Under the pieces are notes generated by a model that had not been told where the DNA came from, made no database searches, and worked only from the letters and a program-made list of their open reading frames with translations. Below are positions 27,016-38,502 of a stretch of DNA of 64,000 bases, piece by piece. Source of the DNA: Vicinamibacteria bacterium (GTDB taxonomy: Bacteria > Acidobacteriota > Vicinamibacteria > Vicinamibacterales > UBA8438); NCBI GenBank assembly GCA_022820825.1, contig JAJEEU010000067.1:1-64000 (forward strand). The letters are read 5' to 3'. A program made the position numbers and the translations under genes. Every line of letters begins with the position of its first letter. Within the stretch, counting starts at the first letter, position 1.

Positions 27016-28945
27016 ACAGCACGAGCCGCTCGTTGCCGACGCGGCGCGTGACGCGCGTGCGGTCGAGATAACCGAGCAGGGGGAGCGCATACTTGCGAGA
27101 CACGCCGAACCGCGCCTTGAACGTGCCCACGTCGATCCGCAGCGGCTCTTCCGCCTGCGCTTTCAGTTGCGCCACCGCCGCCGCCAGGCCATCCAGACAC
27201 TCCTTGTGGAAGACGAGCGCCTCCACCTTGACGAGCGTCCCGTCGCGCACGAGCAGCTCCAGCATGCGGGCGGCCTGCTCCGGCGGCGAACCGACCGCCT
27301 CCGCCGCCTGGACCACGTCCGGTGATACCAGACCGGCCTTGCTGTACAACTCCGCCAGGCTGTCCCGTGTTCGCGTCTCTTCCGGTGACAGCTCGATGCT
27401 GTGTTCTGCCAGCGCGAGATGGTCGGTCGCCACGATGGTGCCCGCGGCAACCAGCCCGGCGACCACGTGATCGAGCACGGCCGGCGCCGCACCGCGGCTC
27501 AGGCGCTCGCGCGCCTCCTCCCGCGGCAGGCCCGGCGCGAGCGGCTGCGCCGCGTGGAACCGCGCAATGAGGTCCAGCAGAGCCTCTTTCGCAACGCGCA
27601 GCGCCGCCGGCGCCGCCAACCGGTTGCCGATGGCGACGACGCGCTCCCCGGCCTCCAGCGCCGCGACGGTCCGGTCGAGCGACGCGGGGCTGACGCCCAG
27701 GCGCCGCGCAAGCGATTCGCGCCGCACACCGTGCCCTCCACCCTCCTCCACCATGACCAGCAGGCTGTCCGCTTCACCTTCCGCGCCGGCAAGGCGGCGC
27801 AGGCGCGCAAGGCCGCGCGGCGACCTGAAGCGCCCCCGCGGCGGCAGCGGGTCCAGCACTTCCCCGCCGGCAATGGTCACCGGCGGGGAATACGCCCGCA
27901 GCACGAACCGATCCCCGCGCGTCAGCGCCAGCGGCGCCTCGACCCGCACGCGCGCGAAGGCGCCGCCGCCCGGCTGCAGCGCCGTCAGGAAAGTCGGATC
28001 TTCCGCGCCGTCCCGGACACCCTTATGCGCCGAGAGCGCAATCCGGGCCATGGCTTCCGCCGTGCCGTGGTGACAGCGGACGCGCGCGCCGTGCCGCAGG
28101 GGTGGTGCGCCCGGCAGCAGCGCAACGGCGGCGTCGAAGCGACGCGTCGTATCGAAGCCGCCGCGCGCCGCGAGCATGTCGCCGCGCCGCAACTCGTCCA
28201 CGTCGATGCCGTGCAGATTCACTGCAACGCGCCGGCCGGCTCCGGCAGACTCCTGCTGGCGGCCGTGCACCTGCACGCCGCGAACCTTGACCCGGCGGCC
28301 CGCGGGCAGTACCTCCAGCTCCATGTCGGCGCGGACCTCCCCCGCCACCAGCGTTCCCGTGACGACGGTCCCGACTCCGCGGACCGTGAACGCCCGGTCG
28401 ACCGGCAGCCGCAGCGGCCCGTCCGCGGCGCGCGGCGGCGCCTCCGCAACGGCGGCCAGAGCCGCCCGCAACTGCTCCAGTCCGGCGCCGCTGCGCACCG
28501 ACACCGGCACGATCGGTGCGTCCTCCAGCCCCGATCCGGCCAGCAGCTCCTCCGTCTCCAGCCGCACCAGCTCCAGCATCTCGGCGTCGACCAGATCGCA
28601 CTTGCTCAACGCCACCACCCCGCGGTCCACGTCCAGGAGCCGGCAGATGTCGAAGTGCTCGCGCGTCTGGGGCATCACCGACTCGTCCGCCGCGACCACC
28701 AGCAGCACCGCGTCTATCCCGCTGGCGCCGGCAATCATGTTGCGCACGAACCGCTCGTGGCCCGGCACGTCCACGAAGGCGATGGTGGTGTCGCCCTGCC
28801 GGTAGTGGGCGAATCCTAGATCGATCGTGATCCCGCGCGCCTTCTCCTCCTGCAGGCGATCGGGATCGGTGCCGGTCAGCGCCTGCACCAGGGCGCTCTT
28901 GCCGTGGTCGACATGCCCGGCCGTGCCGATGACTACGTCCCGCAT
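27014..28945 (-). CDS. selB: selenocysteine-specific elongation factor SelB
   Basis: 643-residue GTPase that carries Sec-tRNA to UGA codons with a SECIS. G domain: [19 protein letters not shown] at the N-terminus, the switch region [13 protein letters not shown] (SelB-type), [22 protein letters not shown]. Domain 2/3 follow ([17 protein letters not shown]), and four C-terminal winged-helix modules bind the SECIS, with the end [26 protein letters not shown]. Start ATG 28945 gives the standard N-terminus; the longer frame is antisense shadow. Its stop codon is formed at the junction with the family A repeat. selA, selD and tRNA-Sec are not in the window. Confidence 0.95.
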   Translation of the reverse strand: MRDVVIGTAGHVDHGKSALVQALTGTDPDRLQEEKARGITIDLGFAHYRQGDTTIAFVDVPGHERFVRNMIAGASGIDAVLLVVAADESVMPQTREHFDICRLLDVDRGVVALSKCDLVDAEMLELVRLETEELLAGSGLEDAPIVPVSVRSGAGLEQLRAALAAVAEAPPRAADGPLRLPVDRAFTVRGVGTVVTGTLVAGEVRADMELEVLPAGRRVKVRGVQVHGRQQESAGAGRRVAVNLHGIDVDELRRGDMLAARGGFDTTRRFDAAVALLPGAPPLRHGARVRCHHGTAEAMARIALSAHKGVRDGAEDPTFLTALQPGGGAFARVRVEAPLALTRGDRFVLRAYSPPVTIAGGEVLDPLPPRGRFRSPRGLARLRRLAGAEGEADSLLVMVEEGGGHGVRRESLARRLGVSPASLDRTVAALEAGERVVAIGNRLAAPAALRVAKEALLDLIARFHAAQPLAPGLPREEARERLSRGAAPAVLDHVVAGLVAAGTIVATDHLALAEHSIELSPEETRTRDSLAELYSKAGLVSPDVVQAAEAVGSPPEQAARMLELLVRDGTLVKVEALVFHKECLDGLAAAVAQLKAQAEEPLRIDVGTFKARFGVSRKYALPLLGYLDRTRVTRRVGNERLVL

Positions 28946-28982
28946 CAACAGTCCGTGGCCAAGTCCTGCGGGTACGCGACCG

Positions 28983-31232
28983 TCAGCGCCGCCTCCGCGC
29001 CCCGGTGCGCCGGCGGCCGGCCGTAGCGTGCGTTCCCCGGCCCCGCCGCCGCGGAGGCCGGTCGCGGCGCCCTTCCAGCTTCCGCACGTGGTCCAGTATG
29101 TCGACCAGCGCCAGGTCGAGCTGGCGCTGGTCCCGGTCGACCCTGACGAGCTGCACGCGGACCGGATCGCCGAGACGGTACACCTTGTTGGTGTTCTCGC
29201 CGCGCAGCGCGTGCTCACCCTCCAGGTGGCGGTAGTAGTCGTCCGCCATGCTCGAAATGTGGACGAGGCCCTCGACGAAGTGCTCGGTCAGCTCGACGAA
29301 CAGCCCGAACGCCGTTACCCCGATCACGTACCCGGCGAACTCGTCCCCCACCATCCCGGCCATGAAGCGCACCTTGCGCCACTGGACGAGCTCCCGCTCG
29401 GCTTCCTCGGCGCGCCGCTCGAGGGCCGACGTGCGGCGCGCGAGCTCCTGCATGTCCTCGCGCCATCGTTCGCGCCGCTCGGCATCCGGTTTCGCCGCCC
29501 GCAGCTCGCGGAGCGAGCGGTGCACGACAAGATCGGGATAGCGGCGGATCGGGGAGGTGAAGTGGGCGTACGCCGGCGCCGCCAGTCCGAAGTGCCCGAG
29601 ATTGGACGGATCGTAGCGCGCAAGCTGCATCGTCCTCAGCATCAGGAACGCGAGGGGCCGTTCCTCGGGCCGCCCGTGCACGCGCCGCAGCAATCGCTGA
29701 AAGTGGCGCGGCTCAATGTTCCCGGCCGGCGCTCCGAGGCTGCAGCCCAGCGACGCGGCGAATGCCTCGAAATCGGCCACCTTGTCGGGATCGGGCGCTT
29801 CGTGCACGCGGAACAGCGCCGGCATGCCGTTCTCCTCCAGGTGGCGCGCGACGGTCTCGTTGGCCGCCAGCATGAACTCCTCGATCAACCGGTGCGCCAG
29901 GTTGCGTTCCGCGGCGACGATTGCCTCCACGCGGCCCTGGTCATCCATCAGGAGCTCCGCCTCGGGCAGGTCGAAGTCGATCGATCCCCGCGCTCGACGC
30001 CGGCCGTTCAACAATTCGAACAGCTCGGCCATGCACTCCAGATGGGGCACGAGGCGCCGGTACTTCTTGCGCGCGGCCGGATCCTCCCCCGTAAGGATGC
30101 CGTTGACCTCCGTGTACGTCATCCGGGCGTCGCTGCGGATCAGGCCGTCGTGCAACTCGTAGCGCCGCACGGCGCCGCGCTTGTCGATCTCCATGAGGCA
30201 CGACTGCGCGAGGCGGTCCACTTGCGGCCTGAGGCTGCACAGTCCCGTCGCAAGCGCTTCCGGAAACATGTGGATGGCGCGGTCCGGGAAATAGACGGAG
30301 GTGCCCCGCTGCAGCGCCGCCGCGTCGAGTGCGCTCTCCTCCCGCACGTAGTGGGCAACGTCCGCGATATGCACGCCGAGCCGGAAGTTGCCGTTCGGCA
30401 GCCGCTCGATCGAGACCGCGTCGTCGAAGTCGCGCGCGGATTCGCCGTCGATGGTCACCGTGGGCCAGCGGCGGAAGTCCCGCCGTCCGAGCTTGTCGCG
30501 CGGCCGGACCCGCACTCCCGCGCGCCGGGCTTCGGCCAGCGCCGCCGGCCCGTGCTCGTCGGGCAACTGGTGCTTGCGGATGATCAGCCGCGCGTCCACG
30601 CCGGGCGAGTCGATGTCGCCGAGCACCGCGGTGACGCTGCCGACCGGGTTGCGCGTGGGCGTGGGCCAGCGCGTGATCTCGACCTCCACCATCTCACCGG
30701 GCACGGCGGACGCGGTTTCCGTGCGCGGCACATGGACATCCATCACCAGCCGCCGGTCGAATGGAACGACGTACGCCAGACCGGAATCATCGACGTCGTA
30801 GCGGCCGGCGAGGCGCTCGGTTGCGCGCTCGAGGATACGTACGATGCGCCCCTCGCTGCGATCCGCCGCGCGCCGGCTCTCGACGCGCGCCACGACCCGG
30901 TCGCCGTGCATCGCCTGGTTCAGGTTGGCGCCGGCAATGTAGAGGTCGCCGTCCACCCCGTCGACCGTGTGCTCCGGCGTCACGAAGCCGAATCCCCGCG
31001 GATGCACCTGGACCAGACCGGTCACCAGCCGCATCCGGTCCGGCAGGCCGTAGCGGTTGCCCCGGACCCTGATGAGCTTGCCGGTGGCGACCAGCGCCGT
31101 CAGACGGCGGCGGAGCGTGCTGCGCTGCGCCGGCGGCAGCCGCAGTTGCCGCAGCAACTCGCGGACCGTGGCCGGATGGTCGAGCGTCGCCTGAATGCTT
31201 GCCAGCAACTGGTCCGGCGGCGGTGGTTTCAT
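28983..31232 (-). CDS. rnr: ribonuclease R
   Basis: 749-residue RNase II/R family 3'-5' exoribonuclease. Order: N-terminal winged-helix segment ([24 protein letters not shown]), cold-shock/OB domains ([12 protein letters not shown]), RNB catalytic domain with Asp cluster in [15 protein letters not shown] near residue 270 and [15 protein letters not shown], then an S1 domain ([27 protein letters not shown]). The last 30 residues are Arg-rich ([21 protein letters not shown] split), a basic tail like that of E. coli RNase R, used on structured RNA. ATG 31232 overlaps the stop of the glycerate kinase gene as ATGA. Confidence 0.95.
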   Translation of the reverse strand: MKPPPPDQLLASIQATLDHPATVRELLRQLRLPPAQRSTLRRRLTALVATGKLIRVRGNRYGLPDRMRLVTGLVQVHPRGFGFVTPEHTVDGVDGDLYIAGANLNQAMHGDRVVARVESRRAADRSEGRIVRILERATERLAGRYDVDDSGLAYVVPFDRRLVMDVHVPRTETASAVPGEMVEVEITRWPTPTRNPVGSVTAVLGDIDSPGVDARLIIRKHQLPDEHGPAALAEARRAGVRVRPRDKLGRRDFRRWPTVTIDGESARDFDDAVSIERLPNGNFRLGVHIADVAHYVREESALDAAALQRGTSVYFPDRAIHMFPEALATGLCSLRPQVDRLAQSCLMEIDKRGAVRRYELHDGLIRSDARMTYTEVNGILTGEDPAARKKYRRLVPHLECMAELFELLNGRRRARGSIDFDLPEAELLMDDQGRVEAIVAAERNLAHRLIEEFMLAANETVARHLEENGMPALFRVHEAPDPDKVADFEAFAASLGCSLGAPAGNIEPRHFQRLLRRVHGRPEERPLAFLMLRTMQLARYDPSNLGHFGLAAPAYAHFTSPIRRYPDLVVHRSLRELRAAKPDAERRERWREDMQELARRTSALERRAEEAERELVQWRKVRFMAGMVGDEFAGYVIGVTAFGLFVELTEHFVEGLVHISSMADDYYRHLEGEHALRGENTNKVYRLGDPVRVQLVRVDRDQRQLDLALVDILDHVRKLEGRRDRPPRRRGRGTHATAGRRRTGARRRR

Positions 31233-32539
31233 GGCAGCAACAGCACCTGCAGATCGCCCACGTTCGTCGCTGTCGGGCCGATCTTTACGAGGTCGCCCAA
31301 CTGCTCGAAGAAGGTGTACGAATCGTTGCGGTCGACGTAGTGTGCCGGATCCTGCAAGCCTTGCGCACGAGCCCGCGCCAGCGTGGTGGTATCGACCACG
31401 GCGCCCGCCGCGTCGGTGGGCCCGTCGATGCCGTCGCTGCCCACGCTGATCAGCCCCGCGACGCCGGTGGCGCCGCCGAGCCGGACCGCCGCCGCGAGCG
31501 CGAACTCCTGATTGCGCCCGCCGCGGCCCGGGCCGCGCACCTCGACGGTGGTCTCGCCGGCCGACAGGATGCACGCCGGCCGCCGCACCGCGGCGGCGGC
31601 GGCAAGCTGCAGGTGGTCGACGGCAGCCGCGCGGGCCTCGCCCACCACCGGCGCGGGCAGCGTCACGACGTCGTAGCCGAGCCCGGCCGCGTGGCGTTTG
31701 GCCGCATTCAGCGCGTCGAGACGGCTGCCGATGACCAGCGTCCGTGCGCCGCGCAGGCGCTTGTCACCCGGCTTCGGGGTCTCCAACCTGCGGCCCTGCT
31801 GCCCCTCCTCCAGCGCGCGCAACGCCGCGGGGGGAAAGGCCGCGCGGATCCCGCATTCCTCCACCACCTCCAACGCGTCCGCATAGCGGGTAGGGTCCGC
31901 TACCGTGGGGCCGGACCCGATGACGGCAGGGTCGTCCGGAACCGGCCCCACCACGTCCGATATCGCGAGCGTCACGACCGCGCCGCGCGCCGCGGCCGCC
32001 AGCCACCCGCCCTTGATCGCCGACAAGTGCTTGCGGACGCAGTTGATGCGGTCGATCGGCAGGCCGGCGCGCAACAACAACTGCGTGGCCTGAATCTTGT
32101 CGTCGAGGCCGACGCCTGGAACCGGCGCCGCGAGCGCGGCCGATGCGCCGCCGGAGAGCAGCAGCACCAGCAGCCCGTCGCCCGCGACCTGCTCCGCCAG
32201 GGCGAGTGCCCGGCGCCCGGCGGCCAGACTGCCGGCATCGGGCACCGGATGCCCCGCCCGTATCCATTCCAGCCCGCCTAGGTCCACGTCCACCGGCCGG
32301 CTGGGCGCCGCCACGAGACCGGTGCGTACATACTTGCCGCGGATGCCGAGGTACGCCGCCGCCATGGGCGCGGCCGCCTTGCCGGCCGCGACAAGCGTCA
32401 CCCGCCGGCGCCCGATCGCGGCGGACGACTCGGCATGACCCAACGCCTTCTCGACGAGCCTTGGCGCCGCGGCGCCGTCGATTCCGGCCGCGGCAATCGC
32501 GAGCAGGTCGCGCCGGAGGGAAGCTGTTGCGTCGTTCAG
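31229..32539 (-). CDS. glycerate 2-kinase (MOFRL/GckA family), CTG start
   Basis: 436 residues in two parts: the N-terminal DUF4147 glycerate kinase domain ([82 protein letters not shown]) and the C-terminal MOFRL domain ([46 protein letters not shown]). It phosphorylates glycerate to 2-phosphoglycerate. No ATG, GTG or TTG lies in frame near the expected N-terminus. The best candidate is CTG at 32539, overlapping the preceding stop as CTGA, which gives [19 protein letters not shown]. Its neighbour pckA acts on the same section of lower glycolysis/gluconeogenesis. Confidence 0.85.
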   Translation of the reverse strand: MNDATASLRRDLLAIAAAGIDGAAAPRLVEKALGHAESSAAIGRRRVTLVAAGKAAAPMAAAYLGIRGKYVRTGLVAAPSRPVDVDLGGLEWIRAGHPVPDAGSLAAGRRALALAEQVAGDGLLVLLLSGGASAALAAPVPGVGLDDKIQATQLLLRAGLPIDRINCVRKHLSAIKGGWLAAAARGAVVTLAISDVVGPVPDDPAVIGSGPTVADPTRYADALEVVEECGIRAAFPPAALRALEEGQQGRRLETPKPGDKRLRGARTLVIGSRLDALNAAKRHAAGLGYDVVTLPAPVVGEARAAAVDHLQLAAAAAVRRPACILSAGETTVEVRGPGRGGRNQEFALAAAVRLGGATGVAGLISVGSDGIDGPTDAAGAVVDTTTLARARAQGLQDPAHYVDRNDSYTFFEQLGDLVKIGPTATNVGDLQVLLLP

Positions 32540-32847
32540 TGGGAGTTCTTGTGGTCTGACCAGACCGAGAGGCGCGTGACGACGTCGATCTCGCGGAGCA
32601 GCCGGCTGACGATCTCGTCGCCGTTCTCCCGCGAGCAGAGGTTGTCGACCCTCGCCATGAGGCGCTTCAATGCCGCTTCGACGTCGCCGATGACCTTCTC
32701 CGAGTAGTACTCGCGCTGCTGCTCCAGGCACTTCCGGTGCTTGACCAATTCCTCGCGGTAGAAGTCGACGCGGGTTGCGTCCGCCGGAAGGCTGGCCGGG
32801 AACCTGGAGGCTGGCCCGACGAGGTCGTCGCGGTTCGAGGGCGACAT
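32536..32847 (-). CDS. hypothetical helical protein, 103 residues
   Basis: Unrecognised. The middle (RVDFYREELVKHRKCLEQQREYYSEKVIGDVEAALKRLMARV, split here as two helices) is rich in Arg, Glu, Lys and looks like an alpha-helical hairpin or coiled coil; two Cys (about residues 41 and 71) and a His-rich end HKNSH are visible. No signal peptide or membrane segment. It lies 15 bases after gatB and its stop overlaps the CTG start of the glycerate kinase, so it is part of the pckA-gatB-...-selB operon. Codon use and composition look like a real gene. Confidence 0.6.
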   Translation of the reverse strand: MSPSNRDDLVGPASRFPASLPADATRVDFYREELVKHRKCLEQQREYYSEKVIGDVEAALKRLMARVDNLCSRENGDEIVSRLLREIDVVTRLSVWSDHKNSH

Positions 32848-32862
32848 GAACTGCTAGTCAGT

Positions 32863-34308
<1,446 letters not shown>

Positions 34309-34331
34309 GGGCCCGGCGGGCTGTCGCGGCT

Positions 34332-35930
34332 TCAGACGCGCGGGCCGGCGGCCTTGATCCCGGGCTCGGCCTGCGCGGCGAACCGTTCGAAGTTCTCGGT
34401 GAACATTACCGCCAGCCGTCCCGCCTGGGCATCGTAGTCGGCGCCGCTGGCCCAGGTATCCCGCGGGATGAGCACGTCGGCCGGCACGCCCGGACAGGTT
34501 CTCGGGACGTCGACGCCGAACCGCGCGTCCGCCTGGTACGGCACGTCGTCGAGTGCGCCCGACAGCGCCGCGTTGATCATCGCCCGCGTGTGGGCAATCC
34601 GCATGCGCGCGCCGGTGCCGTAGGGGCCGCCCGTCCAGCCGGTGTTGACAAGCCATACCCGCGAGCCGTGCTCGGCGATCCGGTCGCCGAGCAGCTTCGC
34701 GTACACGGTCGGATGCCACACCATGAACGGCGCGCCGAAACAGGTGCTGAAGGTGGCCTGCGGCTCCGTCACGCCCTTTTCGGTCCCCGCGACCTTGGCG
34801 GTGTATCCCGACAGGAAGTGATACATCGCCGCCTCGGGCGTGAGCCGGGCTATCGGCGGCAGGACGCCGAACGCGTCCGCGGTCAGCATGACGACGTTGC
34901 GCGGATGGCCGCCCTGGCCGGACGGCACCCAGTTGTCGATGAAGGAGATGGGATAGGCGCCGCGCGTGTTCTCGGTGAGCGTGTCGTCGTCCAGATCGAG
35001 CTGCCGGGTCCGCGGATCCAGCACCACGTTCTCCAGTACGGTGCCGAAACGCCGCGTCGTCGAGTAGATCTCCGGCTCCGCCTCCGCCGACAGGTTGATC
35101 ATCTTCGCGTAGCAGCCGCCCTCGAAGTTGAAGACGCCGCTCGCGGTCCAGCCGTGCTCGTCGTCACCGATCAGGCGCCGCTCCGGATCGCTGGACAACG
35201 TCGTCTTGCCGGTGCCCGACAGGCCGAAGAACAGCGCGGTGTCGCCGTCGGCGCCGATGTTGGCCGAGCAGTGCATGGGCAACACGTCGCGCAACGGCAG
35301 CAGGTAGTTCATCACCGTGAAGATCGACTTCTTGATCTCGCCGGCATAGCTGGTCCCGCCGATCAGGACGAGCCGCTCGGCGAAGTTCAGCAGGATGAAC
35401 ACGGGCGAGTTGGTGCCGTGGCTGGCCGGATCCGCCTCGACGGACGGCACGTCGATGACGGTGAAGCCGGGCGCATGCCCGGGATCCGTCTCGCCCGCCG
35501 GACTGGCCAGGAACATGGTGCGGGCGAACAGGCTGTGCCAGGCCCGCTCGGTGATGATCCGAATCGGGAGTCGATACTCCGGATCCGCACCGGCGAAGCA
35601 GTCCTGGACGAATAGCTCCCTGCCGCGCAGCGCGCCCAACATCCGCTGCTTCACCGCCTCGAACTGCGCCGGTGCGATATCCCGGTTGACCTTCCCCCAC
35701 CAGACGTTGGACGCGGTCGACGGCTCGCGCACCAGGAACTTGTCGTTCGGCGACCGCCCGGTGTGCACACCGGTGAGACAGACGAGCGGACCGCTCTCCG
35801 CCACCACGCCTTCCGCGCGCCTGACCGCGTGCTCGTACAGCGCCGCGGTGCCGAGATTCCAGTGGACTTGTCCCGGATCGGCAATGCCGTGAGCGGTGAG
35901 ATCCGGTGCTGACAGTACGGCCTGCGCCAT
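34332..35930 (-). CDS. pckA: phosphoenolpyruvate carboxykinase (ATP)
   Basis: 532-residue ATP-dependent PEP carboxykinase converting oxaloacetate to PEP, the first step of gluconeogenesis. Motifs: GVHTGRSPNDKFLVRE, ILIGGTSYAGEIKKSIF type segment (LIGGTSYAGEIKKSIFTVMN), PMHCSANIG, the kinase 1a loop GLSGTGKTTLS, DDEHGW, and FNFEGGCYAKMI. ATG 35930 gives MAQAVLSAPDL; the extra upstream residues are not conserved. A promoter lies 74 bases upstream. It heads the operon pckA-gatB-small ORF-glycerate kinase-rnr-selB. Confidence 0.96.
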   Translation of the reverse strand: MAQAVLSAPDLTAHGIADPGQVHWNLGTAALYEHAVRRAEGVVAESGPLVCLTGVHTGRSPNDKFLVREPSTASNVWWGKVNRDIAPAQFEAVKQRMLGALRGRELFVQDCFAGADPEYRLPIRIITERAWHSLFARTMFLASPAGETDPGHAPGFTVIDVPSVEADPASHGTNSPVFILLNFAERLVLIGGTSYAGEIKKSIFTVMNYLLPLRDVLPMHCSANIGADGDTALFFGLSGTGKTTLSSDPERRLIGDDEHGWTASGVFNFEGGCYAKMINLSAEAEPEIYSTTRRFGTVLENVVLDPRTRQLDLDDDTLTENTRGAYPISFIDNWVPSGQGGHPRNVVMLTADAFGVLPPIARLTPEAAMYHFLSGYTAKVAGTEKGVTEPQATFSTCFGAPFMVWHPTVYAKLLGDRIAEHGSRVWLVNTGWTGGPYGTGARMRIAHTRAMINAALSGALDDVPYQADARFGVDVPRTCPGVPADVLIPRDTWASGADYDAQAGRLAVMFTENFERFAAQAEPGIKAAGPRV

Positions 35931-36003
35931 GGTCGACGGTCTGCCGGCGCCGCGGGGCGCGCAACTCCTTGCGCCGCATCCCGCGCACACGAACAAGCCG
36001 TTG

Positions 36004-36033
36004 ATCGTACGCGCCCGCACTCGCGAAAGTCAA
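36004..36033 (-). promoter_or_regulatory. promoter of the pckA operon
   Basis: On the minus strand TTGACT (36033-36028), 18-base spacer, TACGAT (36009-36004). The start near 35997 leaves a leader of about 67 bases. It is the only good minus-strand promoter found between here and selB. Confidence 0.6.
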
Positions 36034-36091
36034 ACACGGCGGCCGTGCGGAACCGGTCATGAGCGCCCGCCCAGCGGCCGATACATCGAGC

Positions 36092-37087
36092 ATGCCGACC
36101 GTAACCCGCCGCGCGCTCTCGCTCCGCCTGCTGCCGGCGCTGGCCGGTCTTCTCGCCGGAGGCTGCGCGTCCGCCCGGCCGGTCCGCCTGCCGGGCAGCT
36201 TCGATGCGGCCGGCCGGGGTCCCGATGGGGCGCGCCTGCGGATACGGCTCGCGACCGGCAGGGTGGCCGACCTCGACCTGGACGACTACGTCAGCGGCTC
36301 CGTGCCGGCCGAAGCGGCGCTCGGGGGACTCGATCCGGCAACGGCCGGCGCCGTCGCCGAGGTGCAGGCGATCGTCGCCCGCACCTACGCGCTCGCCAAC
36401 CGGCGGCGCCATGCGCATGAAGGATTCGACCTGTGTGCGACCACGCACTGCCAGGTGTACAGCCCGCTGTCGCGCTGGCCGGCGGACATCGCGCGGCTGG
36501 CGGCCAACGCCGCGCAATCCACCAGCGGCGCCGTCATCACCTACGCCGACCGGCCGATCAACGCGGTGTTCCACGCCGACTGCGGCGGACACACGAGCCC
36601 GGCGGCGACCGCCTGGCGCGGCGGCAGCCCGCCCTACCTGCAGGGCCTGCCGGACGGCTATTGCGTGCGGGAAGGCTCGGCGCCCTGGCGCGCGGAAGTC
36701 ACGCTGTCCGACCTGCGCGGCTTCCTGAACCGCCACGACGCCACAAGGATTGGCAGGCGTCTGGATACGCTGGAGGTGACGGAACAGGATGCGGCCGGAC
36801 GCGCGGCGCAGGTGACGCTGTACGGCGCGCGAACCGTGGCCGTGCGCGGCGAGCAACTGCGGAGCGCGATCAACGCCGGCCTGGGGGAGCACGCCATCAG
36901 AAGCACGCGCTTCACCGTACGCCGGGCCGGCCGCGCGCTGCTGTTCGAGGGACGCGGATTCGGCCACGGTGTCGGGTTGTGCCAGACGGGGGCCATGGCC
37001 CGCGCGCGGTTCGGGCACTCGCCGCTCGACATCATCGCCCACTACTATCCCGGCACGGCCGTCACGGACTTCCACGCGCTGGTGTAG
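36092..37087 (+). CDS. SpoIID/LytB-domain lipoprotein
   Basis: 331 residues. The N-terminus MPTVTRRALSLRLLPALAG with lipobox LLAGGC predicts a lipoprotein. The SpoIID domain follows: LDLDDYVSGSVPAEAALG, AEVQAIVARTYAL (family motif around the catalytic Glu and Arg), HCQVYSPL, HADCGGHTSPA, and the end GRGFGHGVGLCQTGAMARA. In sporulating bacteria SpoIID is a lytic transglycosylase for denuded glycan; in diderms such proteins are thought to trim peptidoglycan during division or envelope remodelling. An earlier in-frame ATG at 36059 is possible but gives an atypically long N-region. Confidence 0.85.
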   Translation: MPTVTRRALSLRLLPALAGLLAGGCASARPVRLPGSFDAAGRGPDGARLRIRLATGRVADLDLDDYVSGSVPAEAALGGLDPATAGAVAEVQAIVARTYALANRRRHAHEGFDLCATTHCQVYSPLSRWPADIARLAANAAQSTSGAVITYADRPINAVFHADCGGHTSPAATAWRGGSPPYLQGLPDGYCVREGSAPWRAEVTLSDLRGFLNRHDATRIGRRLDTLEVTEQDAAGRAAQVTLYGARTVAVRGEQLRSAINAGLGEHAIRSTRFTVRRAGRALLFEGRGFGHGVGLCQTGAMARARFGHSPLDIIAHYYPGTAVTDFHALV

Positions 37088-37196
37088 ACCACCGGCTCCC
37101 TTGTGCGCCCGCGTGGCGTATCATTTACGGGATCGTGGACTGCATCCGTCTGGCCCGCATTTCTCACCGGCCTTCTGCTGCGGCCGCTCGCGTGTG

Positions 37197-38405
37197 GTGA
37201 ACCCGGCCGTGCCCGCAGAAATCTACCGCAAGGGTCTGGACCTGAAGCTCGCAGTGGCTGGCGACGTCGCCAGCGACTACCACAGCCGTTTCGTCGAACG
37301 CGTCAAGGATGGCGGCTACCGCTGGCGGTCCGGGCGGCTGACCGTGCATCTGGCGCGCGAGTTCGGCTTCTGCTACGGCGTCGACCGGGCGGTCAGCTAC
37401 GCCTACCAGACGCGGCTCCGCTTCCCGGACCGGCGCGTCTACCTGGCGAGCGAGATCATCCACAACCCGCAGGTCAACAACCGCTTGCGCGAGGCGCGGA
37501 TTCGTTTTCTCAGCGACCCGCGCGAGTCCGTGGACAACCTCGGCCCCGACGACGTCGTCATCATTCCGGCGTTCGGCGTAACGGTGGCGGAGCTGGAACG
37601 GCTGGAACGGCAGGGGTGCACGCTGGTCGACACTACCTGCGGGTCGGTGCTGAACGTCTGGAAGAAGGTGCGCGAGCACGCGCGCGACGGGTTCACGTCG
37701 GTCATCCACGGCAAGCTGCGCCACGAGGAAACGCGCGCGACCGCGTCCCAGGCGGCTGCCGTCGACGGCGGTCGCTACGTCGTGATCCTCGACGAGGAGC
37801 AGGCCGGGCTCCTGTGCGACGTGATCCGCGGCCGGGCCGGCCGCGAGCAGTTCATGGACGCGTTCGGAGACGCCTGCTCGCCCGGTTTCGACCCGGACCG
37901 CGATCTCCGGCGCGTCGGTCTGGCGAACCAGACCACCATGCTGATGAGCGAGTCGATCGCCATCGGCGAGATGATTCGCCGGGCCATGCTCGACCGCTAC
38001 GGCGCAGCGGCGCTGCCCGACCACTACCGTGCGCTGGAAACCATCTGCAGCGCAACGCAGGATCGCCAGGACGCGCTCGAGCGGCTGCTCGAAACCCACC
38101 GCTGCGACCTCGCGGTCGTGGTCGGCGGCTACAACAGCAGCAACACCCGCAACCTGGCGCGCATCTGCGCGGAACGGATGCCCACCTACCACATTGCCGC
38201 ACCCGCCTGTCTCGTCTCGGCCAGCGAGTTGCGCCATCAGCCGCTGGACGCGGTTCCCGGCGGGCGGGCGGCGCAGGCCGTCACGCGCGACTGGCTGCCA
38301 GCGGACGGCGACTTCACCATCGCCGTCACGGCCGGTGCGTCGACGCCGGACAGCGTCGTGGGCGAGGTGATCGAAAAGCTGTCGCTGCTCGCGAGCCCGG
38401 AATAA
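37197..38405 (+). CDS. ispH: 4-hydroxy-3-methylbut-2-enyl diphosphate reductase IspH
   Basis: About 402 residues, the long IspH form found in cyanobacteria and plants, last step of the MEP isoprenoid pathway. The [4Fe-4S] cysteines lie in REFGFCYGVDRAV (about residue 60), VDTTCGSVLNVW and LETICSATQDRQ; HNPQVNNRLRE, VIIPAFGV and VVGGYNSSNTRNLARI are also conserved. The frame is open far upstream over the SpoIID gene. The start is one of two adjacent GTG codons (37194 or 37197), with another GTG at 37209; 37197 is chosen without a clear Shine-Dalgarno. Confidence 0.94.
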   Translation: MNPAVPAEIYRKGLDLKLAVAGDVASDYHSRFVERVKDGGYRWRSGRLTVHLAREFGFCYGVDRAVSYAYQTRLRFPDRRVYLASEIIHNPQVNNRLREARIRFLSDPRESVDNLGPDDVVIIPAFGVTVAELERLERQGCTLVDTTCGSVLNVWKKVREHARDGFTSVIHGKLRHEETRATASQAAAVDGGRYVVILDEEQAGLLCDVIRGRAGREQFMDAFGDACSPGFDPDRDLRRVGLANQTTMLMSESIAIGEMIRRAMLDRYGAAALPDHYRALETICSATQDRQDALERLLETHRCDLAVVVGGYNSSNTRNLARICAERMPTYHIAAPACLVSASELRHQPLDAVPGGRAAQAVTRDWLPADGDFTIAVTAGASTPDSVVGEVIEKLSLLASPE

Positions 38406-38487
38406 ACCGGGCATGGCGCCGGTCTTGCAATAGCAGATACCTCGCAATCGCCGCAAGACGAGCGTGCACGGCACGCAACAACAAGCC

Positions 38488-38493
38488 GGGAGG
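38488..38493 (+). promoter_or_regulatory. ribosome binding site deciding a GTG start
   Basis: GGGAGG nine bases before GTG 38503. It decides the start of the TolC-type gene in favour of GTG over the ATG at 38464, which would place 13 polar residues before the signal peptide. Confidence 0.7.
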
Positions 38494-38502
38494 AAGTACA
38501 AC

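Noticed and set aside
28827..31340. Plus-strand open frame of 837 codons opposite rnr
   Set aside because: rnr has complete motifs on the other strand; the frame is Arg/His-rich and shows no family.
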